Below are positions 1 to 5,642 of a stretch of DNA of 9,894 nucleotides, one piece after another (position 1 is the stretch's first letter; each line of letters starts with the position of its first letter). The stretch covers positions 1 through 9,894 of the forward strand of contig UQSL01000073.1 in the NCBI GenBank assembly GCA_900543705.1. The letters run 5' to 3'. This DNA is from an uncultured Oscillospiraceae bacterium (GTDB lineage: Bacteria; Bacillota; Clostridia; Oscillospirales; Ruminococcaceae). A program made the position numbers and the translations under genes. Under the pieces are notes generated by a model. It made no database searches, was not told where the DNA came from, and saw nothing but the letters and a program-made list of their open reading frames with translations.

Positions 1-29
1 TCTGCGTTCAGTTTCCCTTTTTGTGGCAT
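1..29 (-). CDS. 5' end of an unidentified gene, possibly an IS transposase (partial)
   Basis: Only nine full codons are in the window. Reading leftward from an ATG at 29-27 gives MPQKGKLNA, then the sequence runs out. A GGGAG Shine-Dalgarno (41-37) sits 7 nt before the ATG, which is why I believe the start. The short basic N-terminus resembles the beginning of IS3-type helix-turn-helix transposase subunits. Upstream on the same strand a TGCTCCCTTTATGAGAGAC sequence begins at 87, which could be the terminal repeat of such an element. Identity is inference from very little sequence; any small basic protein would also fit. Confidence 0.45.
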
Positions 30-80
30 AGAATTGCTCCCTTCATGATGACAGTCTGTTTTTTCACTGTCTCTCATAAA

Positions 81-87
81 GGGAGCA
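81..87 (-). mobile_element. Possible left terminus of an insertion sequence
   Basis: On the minus strand a sequence starting TGCTCCCTTTATGAGAGAC (87 down to 69) lies about 58 nt before the partial left-edge gene. IS3-family elements start with TG and have this kind of short leader before their first gene. The other end is outside the window, so no inverted repeat or target duplication can be checked. Speculative. Confidence 0.2.
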
Positions 88-219
88 TATCATATGAGCT
101 TATCCTGCTTTTTGCATCTACCTGATCATCTGGCTATGGCGGTATTCCGCCAAGGCGTGTACGGGAAATAAACGAGAAGCTCCGCGATATCAGAGAGAAT
201 CGCTGAAAATCCTTACGCC

Positions 220-250
220 AAAAACGGGAAAGGCAAAAAAGCTTTTCCCC
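220..250 (-). terminator. Rho-independent terminator of the helicase gene
   Basis: Read on the minus strand, the stem arms are 249-241 and 234-226 (GGGAAAAGC against GCCTTTCCC, one A-C mismatch). They enclose a six-T loop and are followed by G then five Ts (224-220). It lies about 70 nt beyond the helicase stop codon. On the plus strand the same stem pairs fully with a G-U wobble but is followed only by CTTTT, so its main use is probably minus-strand. Confidence 0.7.
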
Positions 251-318
251 TTTTCCATGTTCATCGGAGTTCCTTGGAAATGGTCAAAGACGGCTCAACC
301 GAGTGTATGAGGTTGCCG

Positions 319-2448
319 TTAATTCTGATTTTTATTCTCCGGGGCCAGCCGGATAAGGTTAGTGTCTCCAAATGCCTTCTCAAACAGCATCCGTTCCCCA
401 TGGTCGTCAAAGCGCACACGAATGACATCGCTCCCCTTTCTTCCAAGAATTGTACCGAGCCCGAAGTGTCTGTGGATCACTCTTGTCCCCTTTTCAAGAT
501 GTCCCTGTGCACTGCGTACCTCGATGTTGTCAAACCCCGCATGTGCCGGGTCGTGCAGCATCCGGTCGATAAAGCGGGAAGTGTTGAGCGAAACCTCCCC
601 GATTTTTTCCGAACAGAGAATGGTCAGCTGATTTTTCGCCCGCGTTGCCCCGACATAAAAAAGCCTCGCTTCCTCTTCGAGCAGCTCGTCGTTCTCCGCC
701 AGGTGCTCATTGATTGCCTGCGTGGAAGGCAGCTGCCCTTCATAGGTATCTATCATAAGGACATGGTCAAACTCCAGGCCTTTGGAGGAATGCATCGTTG
801 TCAGCGTCACGGCAGTCTCCCGGTTTTCCCTGTGCTCCTGAATGATACCCGACAGCTCATCCAGCCGGTTTAAAAACTCCTCTGCCGTGCTGTAATCCCG
901 TGCAATACTTTTGAGCGTAGTGAGCCTTTGTGTCATTGTCTCTTCCTTAAAGCCGTGTTTGGCACGATACTCCAGGTGTTCCCGGTAGTTTAAATCATAC
1001 TCGATGCTCTCAAGTGCTGTGAGTGGCTCCAGTGCGCGAAGGGCGTCGATTTTCCGGCGCACAAAGCGTACCCTGTCCTCTGCCGATTCCTCCACTCGTC
1101 CGGAGTGGAGGAGTACCTCGAACACATCATCATACTCGTTGCAATGGGTGCGCACATACTCCGCCGTCTCCCTGCCCAGATAGAGCCCCAGTTTGTAGTA
1201 AAGCGAGTAAAAGAGATTCCCATCCTTGGGATGAAAGCTGAGGGAAAAGAAATTTAAAATATCCTGTACTACAAAATGCTTGAAAAAAGAAGCCTTATGT
1301 TCCTTGACATAAAAGGAGATCCCGCATTTGTCAAACGCGTCGATAAGCGGCAGGGCGCTTGCATTATTTTTATAGATGACCGCCACTGTCTCCCCGGCAG
1401 GAATGCGCCTCACGATACGTACAATCTCCGCGTATTGGTCGTTTAAATTGTCAAGCTTCCGAATTTCTATCGGCGCGCCCCGTTCCCGTTTGGTTGTCAT
1501 ATGCTTTTCATACCGCATTTTATTATAGCGGATCATTCTATCCGCGCCTTCCACGATAGCGCCGGTGGAACGATAGTTTTCTTCCATCTTGAGCACCAGA
1601 GCATCCGGATACCGTTTTGGAAATTCGAGCAGTGCCTGTGGATAAGCACCGCGAAACCCATAGATACTCTGGTCTTCATCCCCCACCATAAACAGTGTAC
1701 CGTCATTTCCCGCAAGAAGGCGGAGGATCGTATGCTGCAGCTGGGAGGTATCTTGTGCCTCATCCACATTGATGTAAGGATACCGGCTCTGAAACTGCCG
1801 CAGCAGAGCCGGATATCGTCTGAGTGCGGTTAACGCAAAAGTCTGCATATCGTCAAAATCCATCACCCGACGCTGACGTTTCAGCCTTTCATATCCGGCG
1901 TACAAATCCTCCAGACAGACCCCGGCGCACTCCGCTTTTTTGCGTTCCTCCTGGGTCATCATGCTGTTTTTTGCCCTGCACAGCATGTTCTCCATTTCCT
2001 CAAGAGTATCCTCCCCTGCAAGCTCCCCGGAAAGAGAACGGTAAACCTCCTGGAGAAGCTTCGCTTTCAGTGGAACCCCCGTCTGTCCTCCCTCAAGCAG
2101 GCGCGGCATTTGCGTTCCCTTTGCAGCAGCATAAGCGCGCAGCACTTGATAGCAAAAGCTGTGGATCGTACTGACTGCGGGCATCTCCGGAATCAATTCG
2201 GCAAAGAGTGAGGAAAACCGGGACGAGATATCCTTTGCGGATTCCCGGTTGAAGGTCACTGTCAGGATCTGCGAGGGTGGAATATGGTGTTCTAAAATCA
2301 TGGTGGCAATCCTTGCAAGGATGACCGTTGTCTTCCCGCTGCCCGGCACGGCGAGCAGGAGTATATGGCGGGTAAAGGTGGAAACTGCGGCCTTCTGTTG
2401 TTCATTGAGTTTGATCCCCTTTTTCTGCAAAAACTCCTGTACAGTCAT
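319..2448 (-). CDS. UvrD/Rep/PcrA-like SF1A ATP-dependent DNA helicase
   Basis: A 709-residue superfamily 1A helicase, close to PcrA/UvrD length (~720-740), which unwinds DNA 3'-5' in repair and replication-conflict resolution. Motifs in order (numbering from ATG 2448): Q motif LNEQQKAA (14-21), Walker A AVPGSGKT (33-40), Ia TVTFNRESAKD, II VDEAQD (228-233), III GDEDQSIYGFRGA (256-268), IV ENYRS (290-294), V TTMHSSKGLEFDHV (550-563), VI EEEARLFYVGATRA (591-604). The C-terminus has the PcrA-type Tudor-like segment HRHFGLGTIL followed by the pattern RVRFDDHGERML. All ATPase motifs are intact. The frame extends to a GTG at 2460, but that GTG is part of a GAGGTG Shine-Dalgarno (2463-2458) 9 nt before ATG 2448, so I chose the ATG. 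No convincing promoter is visible between the yebC terminator and this start. It may be the genome's PcrA or a solitary paralogue; the window cannot decide, so no symbol is given. Confidence 0.95.
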   Translation of the reverse strand: MTVQEFLQKKGIKLNEQQKAAVSTFTRHILLLAVPGSGKTTVILARIATMILEHHIPPSQILTVTFNRESAKDISSRFSSLFAELIPEMPAVSTIHSFCYQVLRAYAAAKGTQMPRLLEGGQTGVPLKAKLLQEVYRSLSGELAGEDTLEEMENMLCRAKNSMMTQEERKKAECAGVCLEDLYAGYERLKRQRRVMDFDDMQTFALTALRRYPALLRQFQSRYPYINVDEAQDTSQLQHTILRLLAGNDGTLFMVGDEDQSIYGFRGAYPQALLEFPKRYPDALVLKMEENYRSTGAIVEGADRMIRYNKMRYEKHMTTKRERGAPIEIRKLDNLNDQYAEIVRIVRRIPAGETVAVIYKNNASALPLIDAFDKCGISFYVKEHKASFFKHFVVQDILNFFSLSFHPKDGNLFYSLYYKLGLYLGRETAEYVRTHCNEYDDVFEVLLHSGRVEESAEDRVRFVRRKIDALRALEPLTALESIEYDLNYREHLEYRAKHGFKEETMTQRLTTLKSIARDYSTAEEFLNRLDELSGIIQEHRENRETAVTLTTMHSSKGLEFDHVLMIDTYEGQLPSTQAINEHLAENDELLEEEARLFYVGATRAKNQLTILCSEKIGEVSLNTSRFIDRMLHDPAHAGFDNIEVRSAQGHLEKGTRVIHRHFGLGTILGRKGSDVIRVRFDDHGERMLFEKAFGDTNLIRLAPENKNQN

Positions 2449-2571
2449 TCCCCTTGCCACCTCTGTTACGTTATTTGCCCTTCATCCGTTTTAGTGTGCG
2501 GTTTTTCCGGGAAATCCGCCTGTCAGGCCGATTTGAACATGTAAAGCAAATTGACATTACACTGCATGTGG

Positions 2572-2603
2572 AAAAGAGGGCAGATTACTCTGCCCTCTTT
2601 TTT
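2572..2603. terminator. Bidirectional terminator between helicase and yebC
   Basis: A perfect 13-bp stem (2572-2584 with 2589-2601) encloses the loop TTAC. The 3' arm CTGCCCTCTTTTTT ends in six Ts on the plus strand. On the minus strand the hairpin is followed by CTTTTCC from the complementary arm. It lies about 50 nt after the yebC stop and so serves as its terminator. The plus-strand T-run is the longer one although no plus-strand gene precedes it. Confidence 0.88.
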
Positions 2604-2654
2604 ATTCAATCTCAACACCATGGCCAGTGATACCAGGACAGATTTCCAATTAGT

Positions 2655-3398
2655 CTATTCTTCCTCTGCGTCTTCCGGCATCTCCCAGTTGTGGTAGATG
2701 TTCTGAACGTCATCATTGTCCTCAAGATGTTCGATGAGCAGTTCCATCTTCTTAATTTGCTCCTCATCCTCCAGAGATGTATAGGTGGATGGGATGTACT
2801 CAACTTCTGCAGAGTCAATTTGATAACCGCGCTCTTCCAGTGCAAGGCGGACATCGGAGAAATCACCCGGTGCGGTGACGATTTCAACCATGCCATCTTC
2901 GATGGTAAAGTCCTCTGCACCTGCGTCAAAGCAGTCCTCCATCATCTTTTCCTCGTCAATATCGCCCGCCGGGATGGTGATAACGCCCTTTTGGCTGAAC
3001 ATAAACGACACACAGCCGGACTGGCCAAGATTGCCGCCGAACTTGTCAAAGTAATGGCGCATATCCGCCGCTGTACGGTTGCGGTTGTCCGTCAGCGTCT
3101 CCACGATAACAGCAACGCCGTTAGGGCCGTAACCCTCGTACATGATTTCCTCATACTGGTTTTTATCGTCCCCGCCCGCCGCTTTTTTGATGATGCGGTC
3201 GATGTTTTCGTTGGGCACGTTGTTGGATTTAGCCTTCGCCACCAAATCACGCAGCTTGGAGTTCGAGTTCGGGTCAGGGCCTCCCTCTTTTACAGCTACC
3301 GAAATTTCACGGCCGATTTTCGTGAAAATCTTGGCTCTCTGCGCATCAGTCTTTTCCTTTTTGCGCTTGATATTATTCCACTTCGAATGTCCTGACAT
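2655..3398 (-). CDS. yebC: YebC/PmpR family regulatory protein
   Basis: A 247-residue cytoplasmic YebC/PmpR family protein, normal family length (~240-250). The diagnostic N-terminus MSGHSKWNNIKRKKEKTDAQ is followed by RAKIFTKIGREI, then the KLRDLVAKAKSNNVPNENIDRIIKKA helical region, the YEGYGPNGVAVIVETLTDNRNRTAADMR core, and the FDKFGG(N)LG and GCVSFMF signatures. The C-terminus is very acidic (ending PEDAEEE), as is usual. The family was described as DNA-binding transcriptional regulators; relatives (bacterial YebC2/YeeI, mitochondrial TACO1) are linked to translation through difficult proline-rich stretches, so the molecular role here is not settled by sequence. The frame is open 19 codons further upstream, but the ATG at 3398 begins the conserved MSGHSKW and has an AAAGGA site about 11 nt before it. 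It has its own promoter and terminator, so it is probably monocistronic. Confidence 0.97.
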   Translation of the reverse strand: MSGHSKWNNIKRKKEKTDAQRAKIFTKIGREISVAVKEGGPDPNSNSKLRDLVAKAKSNNVPNENIDRIIKKAAGGDDKNQYEEIMYEGYGPNGVAVIVETLTDNRNRTAADMRHYFDKFGGNLGQSGCVSFMFSQKGVITIPAGDIDEEKMMEDCFDAGAEDFTIEDGMVEIVTAPGDFSDVRLALEERGYQIDSAEVEYIPSTYTSLEDEEQIKKMELLIEHLEDNDDVQNIYHNWEMPEDAEEE

Positions 3399-3445
3399 AT
3401 GAGCTTTCGTCCTTTCGAATGAGTCTGGATTTTGTCGTGTACTCC

Positions 3446-3474
3446 ATTCTATCACAGCTTTTGTTTTGATTCAA
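3446..3474 (-). promoter_or_regulatory. Sigma-A type promoter of yebC
   Basis: On the minus strand: -35 TTGAAT (3474-3469), 17-nt spacer, -10 TAGAAT (3451-3446), with TGA just before the -10 giving an extended -10 motif. The predicted start site is near 3439, about 40 nt before the yebC ATG. Confidence 0.75.
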
Positions 3475-3711
3475 GTAGACACTCCCCATTTTCCGCTTGT
3501 TTTCGCCGCCGGATTGGATTCCGGAGGGCATCCATGCTATTATGGACTGTATGAAGAAAACGCGGCCGTCTTATCTGAAAGGCTGCTGTGAATACGGCTG
3601 CCGCCTTATTCTTTCATGGAGGAAAGGAAATAGCATAGCTGCCCTTTTTGCCATACCAAACACGTTTCTGTTTGAATTGCTATACATCCGAAATTTTCCA
3701 TTAAACCCAAG
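3475..3711. other. Intergenic sequence with no supported gene
   Basis: This lies between the yebC promoter and the terminator of the SOD gene. An open frame (3542-3715, plus) starts 13 nt after a GGAGGG and would encode 57 residues, but its composition is not gene-like and it runs into the terminator stem. A loose AAGGC...GCCTT pairing occurs near 3577-3610. I see nothing I can call with confidence. Confidence 0.5.
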
Positions 3712-3749
3712 ATAAACCCCTCCTTGAACTCATTAAAGGAGGGGTTTAT
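3712..3749. terminator. Terminator hairpin downstream of the SOD-like gene
   Basis: A perfect 14-bp stem, ATAAACCCCTCCTT (3712-3725) with AAGGAGGGGTTTAT (3736-3749), encloses a 10-nt loop. It lies 50 nt past the minus-strand stop of the SOD-like gene. The T-runs are short on both strands (TTTATCTT on minus, TTTATGG on plus), so termination strength is uncertain. Its plus-strand 3' arm also contains a good Shine-Dalgarno sequence (see findings). Confidence 0.75.
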
Positions 3750-3783
3750 GGCTATGAATAAATGGATGAAAGAAAAGATTTAG
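3748..3783 (+). CDS. Possible 11-residue micro-ORF MAMNKWMKEKI
   Basis: ATG at 3748 is preceded by AAAGGAGG (3735-3742) with a 5-nt gap, an unusually good ribosome binding site for a random ORF. The product would be an 11-residue basic, amphipathic peptide. However, the Shine-Dalgarno is the 3' arm of the terminator stem of the convergent SOD gene, no promoter is visible, and the length is too short for any homology argument. Low confidence that it is translated. Confidence 0.15.
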   Translation: MAMNKWMKEKI

Positions 3784-3798
3784 AAATCAGGGGATCTC

Positions 3799-4299
3799 TT
3801 AATTCCAGGTGGTCCGGATAATGCCGCAGGCAATCTTGCTTCCGGAATCCCCTGAGGGCTGGGTTTTGAAATCATCCGGTTGACTGTGGACGATCACTGT
3901 TTTTCCAATGACGTCACGGACTTCAAACCGATCGGTCAGCACGGCCATCCATGCCTGCCCATGGTTTGAAAAAAGCGGCGGCAAATCCCCCGCATGGGCC
4001 GGATGTTCGCAGCCCTCCGGGTTATAATGAGTCAGTGCATCGGCAAACGGATCTTCCGCGTTTCCGGTACAGCTCGTCCCTTCATGGATGTGGAATCCAA
4101 AAACGGGATGCGCGCAATTTCCCTGCGGCTGAGGCAGTCCCTGAACCTCTGCGAGTACTACAGCACCCTGTCTTGTCTGCCAAAGCGAAACTGTTCCGCG
4201 AAGCTCCGGATACTGTGCGGAGCCCTTTATCTCCGCCGTTGCATCCGGAGCATAGTGTCGAAGCTGGGAAAGCAGGCGGTTTGTAAAATTCTGTTCCAT
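3799..4299 (-). CDS. Cu/Zn superoxide dismutase family protein (cytoplasmic, Arg-to-Lys variant)
   Basis: A 166-residue member of the Cu/Zn superoxide dismutase fold (2 superoxide + 2 H+ to O2 + H2O2). Metal ligands can be read: GFHIHE (copper His70, His72), bridging His91 in HYNPEG, zinc His99, His102 and Asp105 in CEHPAHAGDLPPL, and copper His138 in GKTVIVH. Cys77 and Cys158 match the conserved intrasubunit disulphide; Cys62 and Cys97 may form another. In GSKIACGII the position of the active-site arginine of classical SODs (SRLACG) is Lys155. The N-terminus MEQNFTNRLLSQLRHYAPDA is not a signal peptide, so the protein is likely cytoplasmic, unlike most bacterial SodC. From memory, clostridial relatives share this layout, so the Lys is probably a subfamily trait. 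The start has AGGAGGTG 5 nt upstream. Dismutase activity is likely but not certain, so no symbol is given. Confidence 0.92.
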   Translation of the reverse strand: MEQNFTNRLLSQLRHYAPDATAEIKGSAQYPELRGTVSLWQTRQGAVVLAEVQGLPQPQGNCAHPVFGFHIHEGTSCTGNAEDPFADALTHYNPEGCEHPAHAGDLPPLFSNHGQAWMAVLTDRFEVRDVIGKTVIVHSQPDDFKTQPSGDSGSKIACGIIRTTWN

Positions 4300-4352
4300 A
4301 GTACACCTCCTGCTTTAGTTTATGCTGCCGGGACTGAGGAGGGTACTCAAAC

Positions 4353-4364
4353 GATACTTGTATC
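4353..4364. promoter_or_regulatory. Palindrome GATACTTGTATC upstream of the SOD-like gene
   Basis: A perfect dyad, GATAC-TT-GTATC, sits 54 nt upstream of the SOD-like start codon and 23 nt from the nagB terminator stem, where a promoter or operator would be expected. It does not match the PerR, Fur or CopY consensus sequences I know. No clear -35/-10 pair is seen around it. A possible operator only. Confidence 0.3.
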
Positions 4365-4384
4365 AAAATTAGGCTGTAAAACGG

Positions 4385-4422
4385 AAAATACCCGCGGAAA
4401 AAAGTATCTTCCGCGGGATTTT
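4385..4422. terminator. Terminator of nagB
   Basis: A 9-bp GC-rich stem, CCCGCGGAA (4391-4399) with TTCCGCGGG (4409-4417), is extended by five A-T pairs past one bulged base. On the minus strand, which is relevant to nagB ending at 4443, the stem is followed by TATTTTCCGTTTT. On the plus strand it is followed by ATTTTTAT. It separates nagB from the downstream SOD-like gene. Confidence 0.82.
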
Positions 4423-4442
4423 TATCTGATCAGGTTCTTTGG

Positions 4443-5195
4443 TTATGCAAGAGCCTCGGGGCATTTTTCGCTGACAATTTTGAGTGCAGCCTCATCCGCC
4501 ACCACGATGAGGTTCGGATGGAACTGAAGGATAGAAGCCGGTACATGCGGAGTGACCGGTCCAAAGAACGCATCATACATAACAGGGGCTTTTGCCTCAC
4601 CGCTTGCAACAAGCAGCACACATTTCGCCTTCATGATCGCGCCGATGCCCATGGTGATTGCCTGCTTTGGCACATCGTCAATCGAAGCAAAGAACCGGGA
4701 GTTTGCCTGAATGGTGTTCTCAGTCAAATTCACGCAGTGAGTGTTCTTGTCAAACTCATCATTGGGTTCATTAAAGCCGATATGGCCATTATTACCGATA
4801 CCGAGCAGTTGAATGTCAACGCCGCCCATGGAATCGATGACTTTGTCATAGCGTGCGCTTTCCTCATGCGGGTCAGCGGCCTTTCCATTGGGGACATTGG
4901 TGTTGCTTTTATCAATATTCACATGGTCAAACAGATTGTGGTTCATAAAGTAACGGTAACTCTGATCGTTTTCGCCGTCGAGACCATAATACTCGTCCAG
5001 GTTGACGGTATGTACCTTGGAGAAATCCAGATCTCCGTTTTCATAGCCCTTGACCAGATTCTGGTACAGGCCAATCGGGGTAGACCCTGTTGCCAGACCG
5101 AGCACACAGTCATTTTTGAGGACAACTTGAGCCGCAATAATACTTGCAGCTTTTCTACTCATTTCCTCATAATTTTTTGCCTTTATGATTTTCAC
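4443..5195 (-). CDS. nagB: Glucosamine-6-phosphate deaminase
   Basis: A 250-residue NagB that converts glucosamine-6-phosphate to fructose-6-phosphate and ammonia, joining amino-sugar catabolism to glycolysis in the cytoplasm. Visible motifs (numbering from GTG 5195): phosphate loop GLATGSTPIGLY (33-44), NLDEYYGL with the catalytic Asp67, SYRYFMNHNLF, and GIGNNGHIGFNEP (132-144) with His138 and Glu143. Asn136 occupies the place of E. coli Asp141; as I recall many Gram-positive NagB proteins have GxNGHIGFNEP, so it is not read as loss of function. Length matches the short Firmicute form, which lacks the longer allosteric C-terminus of E. coli NagB. The open frame reaches a GTG at 5204, but that GTG lies inside the Shine-Dalgarno AGGAG; the GTG at 5195 has it 8 nt upstream and gives the family-typical MKIIKAKNYEEMS start. 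No nagA or sugar transporter lies beside it. Divergent from hsp20. Confidence 0.97.
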   Translation of the reverse strand: MKIIKAKNYEEMSRKAASIIAAQVVLKNDCVLGLATGSTPIGLYQNLVKGYENGDLDFSKVHTVNLDEYYGLDGENDQSYRYFMNHNLFDHVNIDKSNTNVPNGKAADPHEESARYDKVIDSMGGVDIQLLGIGNNGHIGFNEPNDEFDKNTHCVNLTENTIQANSRFFASIDDVPKQAITMGIGAIMKAKCVLLVASGEAKAPVMYDAFFGPVTPHVPASILQFHPNLIVVADEAALKIVSEKCPEALA

Positions 5196-5233
5196 AACGC
5201 TCACTCCTATAGATGAATTCGGTTTCTTAGTTT

Positions 5234-5262
5234 ATTGTACAACATCTCCCAGAATTTGTCCA
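5234..5262 (-). promoter_or_regulatory. Sigma-A type promoter of nagB
   Basis: On the minus strand: -35 TGGACA (5262-5257, five of six consensus), 17-nt spacer, -10 TACAAT (5239-5234, five of six). The start site would be near 5227, leaving a short leader of about 32 nt before the GTG at 5195. That is too short for a riboswitch, so any regulation is likely at initiation. A second TATAAT occurs on this strand at 5292-5287 but has no -35 partner. Confidence 0.8.
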
Positions 5263-5315
5263 TGAGCAAAGCGGATTTTTCCTACTATTATATCCATAGA
5301 TGCAAATCAGGCGGA

Positions 5316-5360
5316 TATCGGTGTAGCCATAGGCACCTGACGGTCCTAGGCGACATGATA
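5316..5360. repeat. Long interrupted inverted repeat (possible structured RNA or protein-binding site)
   Basis: Counting one G-U wobble, 18 pairs can be formed around the loop TGAC (5338-5341). The paired segments from outside in are TATC/GATA, TGT/ACA, GCC/GGC, TAGG/CCTA and ACC/GGT, with single-base bulges A5329 and C5334 on the 5' arm and one A-G mismatch (5325/5352). The structure lies upstream of the nagB promoter and 100 bp before the CIRCE, so it is not in the nagB leader. A T-run (5394-5402) follows about 35 nt later on the plus strand. It is not any riboswitch class I recognise. Confidence 0.55.
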
Positions 5361-5463
5361 GCTCAGGCGCTCTACTCTCAACGGATGCCGAAATTTTTTT
5401 CTCTCTGGTGGGCATACTATTTTCTAGTGAACGCGTCTATTATCAGAAAAGCTAAAAATGATA

Positions 5464-5490
5464 TTAGCACTCGATTGAGAAGAGTGCTAA
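5464..5490 (+). promoter_or_regulatory. CIRCE element (HrcA operator) upstream of hsp20
   Basis: A perfect match to the consensus TTAGCACTC-N9-GAGTGCTAA: left arm 5464-5472, spacer 5473-5481, right arm 5482-5490. CIRCE is bound by the HrcA repressor and released on heat stress; it classically controls groESL and hrcA-grpE-dnaK. Here it precedes hsp20, with the right arm 152 nt before its ATG. A weak -35/-10 pair overlapping the element (TTAGCA, 18 nt, TAATAT) is conceivable; no strong promoter is visible. Confidence 0.95.
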
Positions 5491-5573
5491 TATTAAAGAT
5501 TTTTTCATATTTTATTGCTGGATTTGTCACAATGCCGGCCTATACTAATAATCGTTGAAAGGAAGCGAAAGCA

Positions 5574-5603
5574 ATGACTCAGAACATAATAAGAACAGCA
5601 TAA
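5574..5603 (+). CDS. Possible 9-residue leader ORF MTQNIIRTA
   Basis: Between CIRCE and hsp20 there is an ATG at 5574 preceded by AAAGGA with about a 10-nt gap, followed by nine codons and TAA, ending 39 nt before the hsp20 ATG. It could be a translated upstream ORF or a chance occurrence in an AT-rich leader. It contains no run of one amino acid that would suggest an attenuator. Confidence 0.15.
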   Translation: MTQNIIRTA

Positions 5604-5642
5604 TCAAAAAAGAAAATAGGAACTTTGATTGGAGGTTTTTGT

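Larger units (their letters stand above)
30..318. other. Intergenic region, 289 bp, no intact gene
   Basis: The region holds the ribosome binding site of the left-edge gene (41-37), a possible IS end (near 87), a small perfect hairpin TGGCGG-TATT-CCGCCA (137-152) without a T-run, and the terminator of the helicase (220-250). A short minus-strand stretch at about 171-110 reads FPVHALAEYRHSQMIR and then a stop. It looks somewhat protein-like but is bounded upstream by a stop after a few codons, so at most it is a gene remnant. Confidence 0.6.

Noticed and set aside
274..873. 199-codon plus-strand open frame
   Set aside because: It lies entirely antisense to the well-supported helicase gene and its translation has no protein-family character; it is a shadow frame.
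2551..2556. TTGACA on the plus strand before the bidirectional terminator
   Set aside because: No -10 box at suitable spacing and no plus-strand gene downstream.
2691..3395. 234-codon plus-strand open frame opposite yebC
   Set aside because: Antisense shadow of a highly conserved gene; the reading frame mirrors yebC codons and has no ribosome binding site.
3497..3715. 72-codon (or 57-codon from ATG 3542) plus-strand ORF MDCMKKTRPSYLKGCCEYG...
   Set aside because: Starts with TTG or with a poorly spaced Shine-Dalgarno, has odd composition, and ends inside the terminator stem of the opposing gene.
4784..4788. Asn136 in place of the E. coli NagB catalytic Asp141 as evidence of an inactive enzyme
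   Set aside because: The GxNGHIGFNEP form is, to my knowledge, usual in Gram-positive NagB proteins, and all other active-site residues are present.
4518..5216. 232-codon plus-strand open frame opposite nagB
   Set aside because: Shadow of nagB on the other strand; no support of its own.
5287..5292. TATAAT on the minus strand as an alternative nagB promoter
   Set aside because: No -35 hexamer at 16-18 nt, and a better promoter (TGGACA-N17-TACAAT) lies closer to the gene.
5235..5558. 107-codon plus-strand ORF in the nagB-hsp20 gap
   Set aside because: It runs through the nagB promoter, the bulged hairpin and the CIRCE operator, has no Shine-Dalgarno, and the translation is not protein-like.
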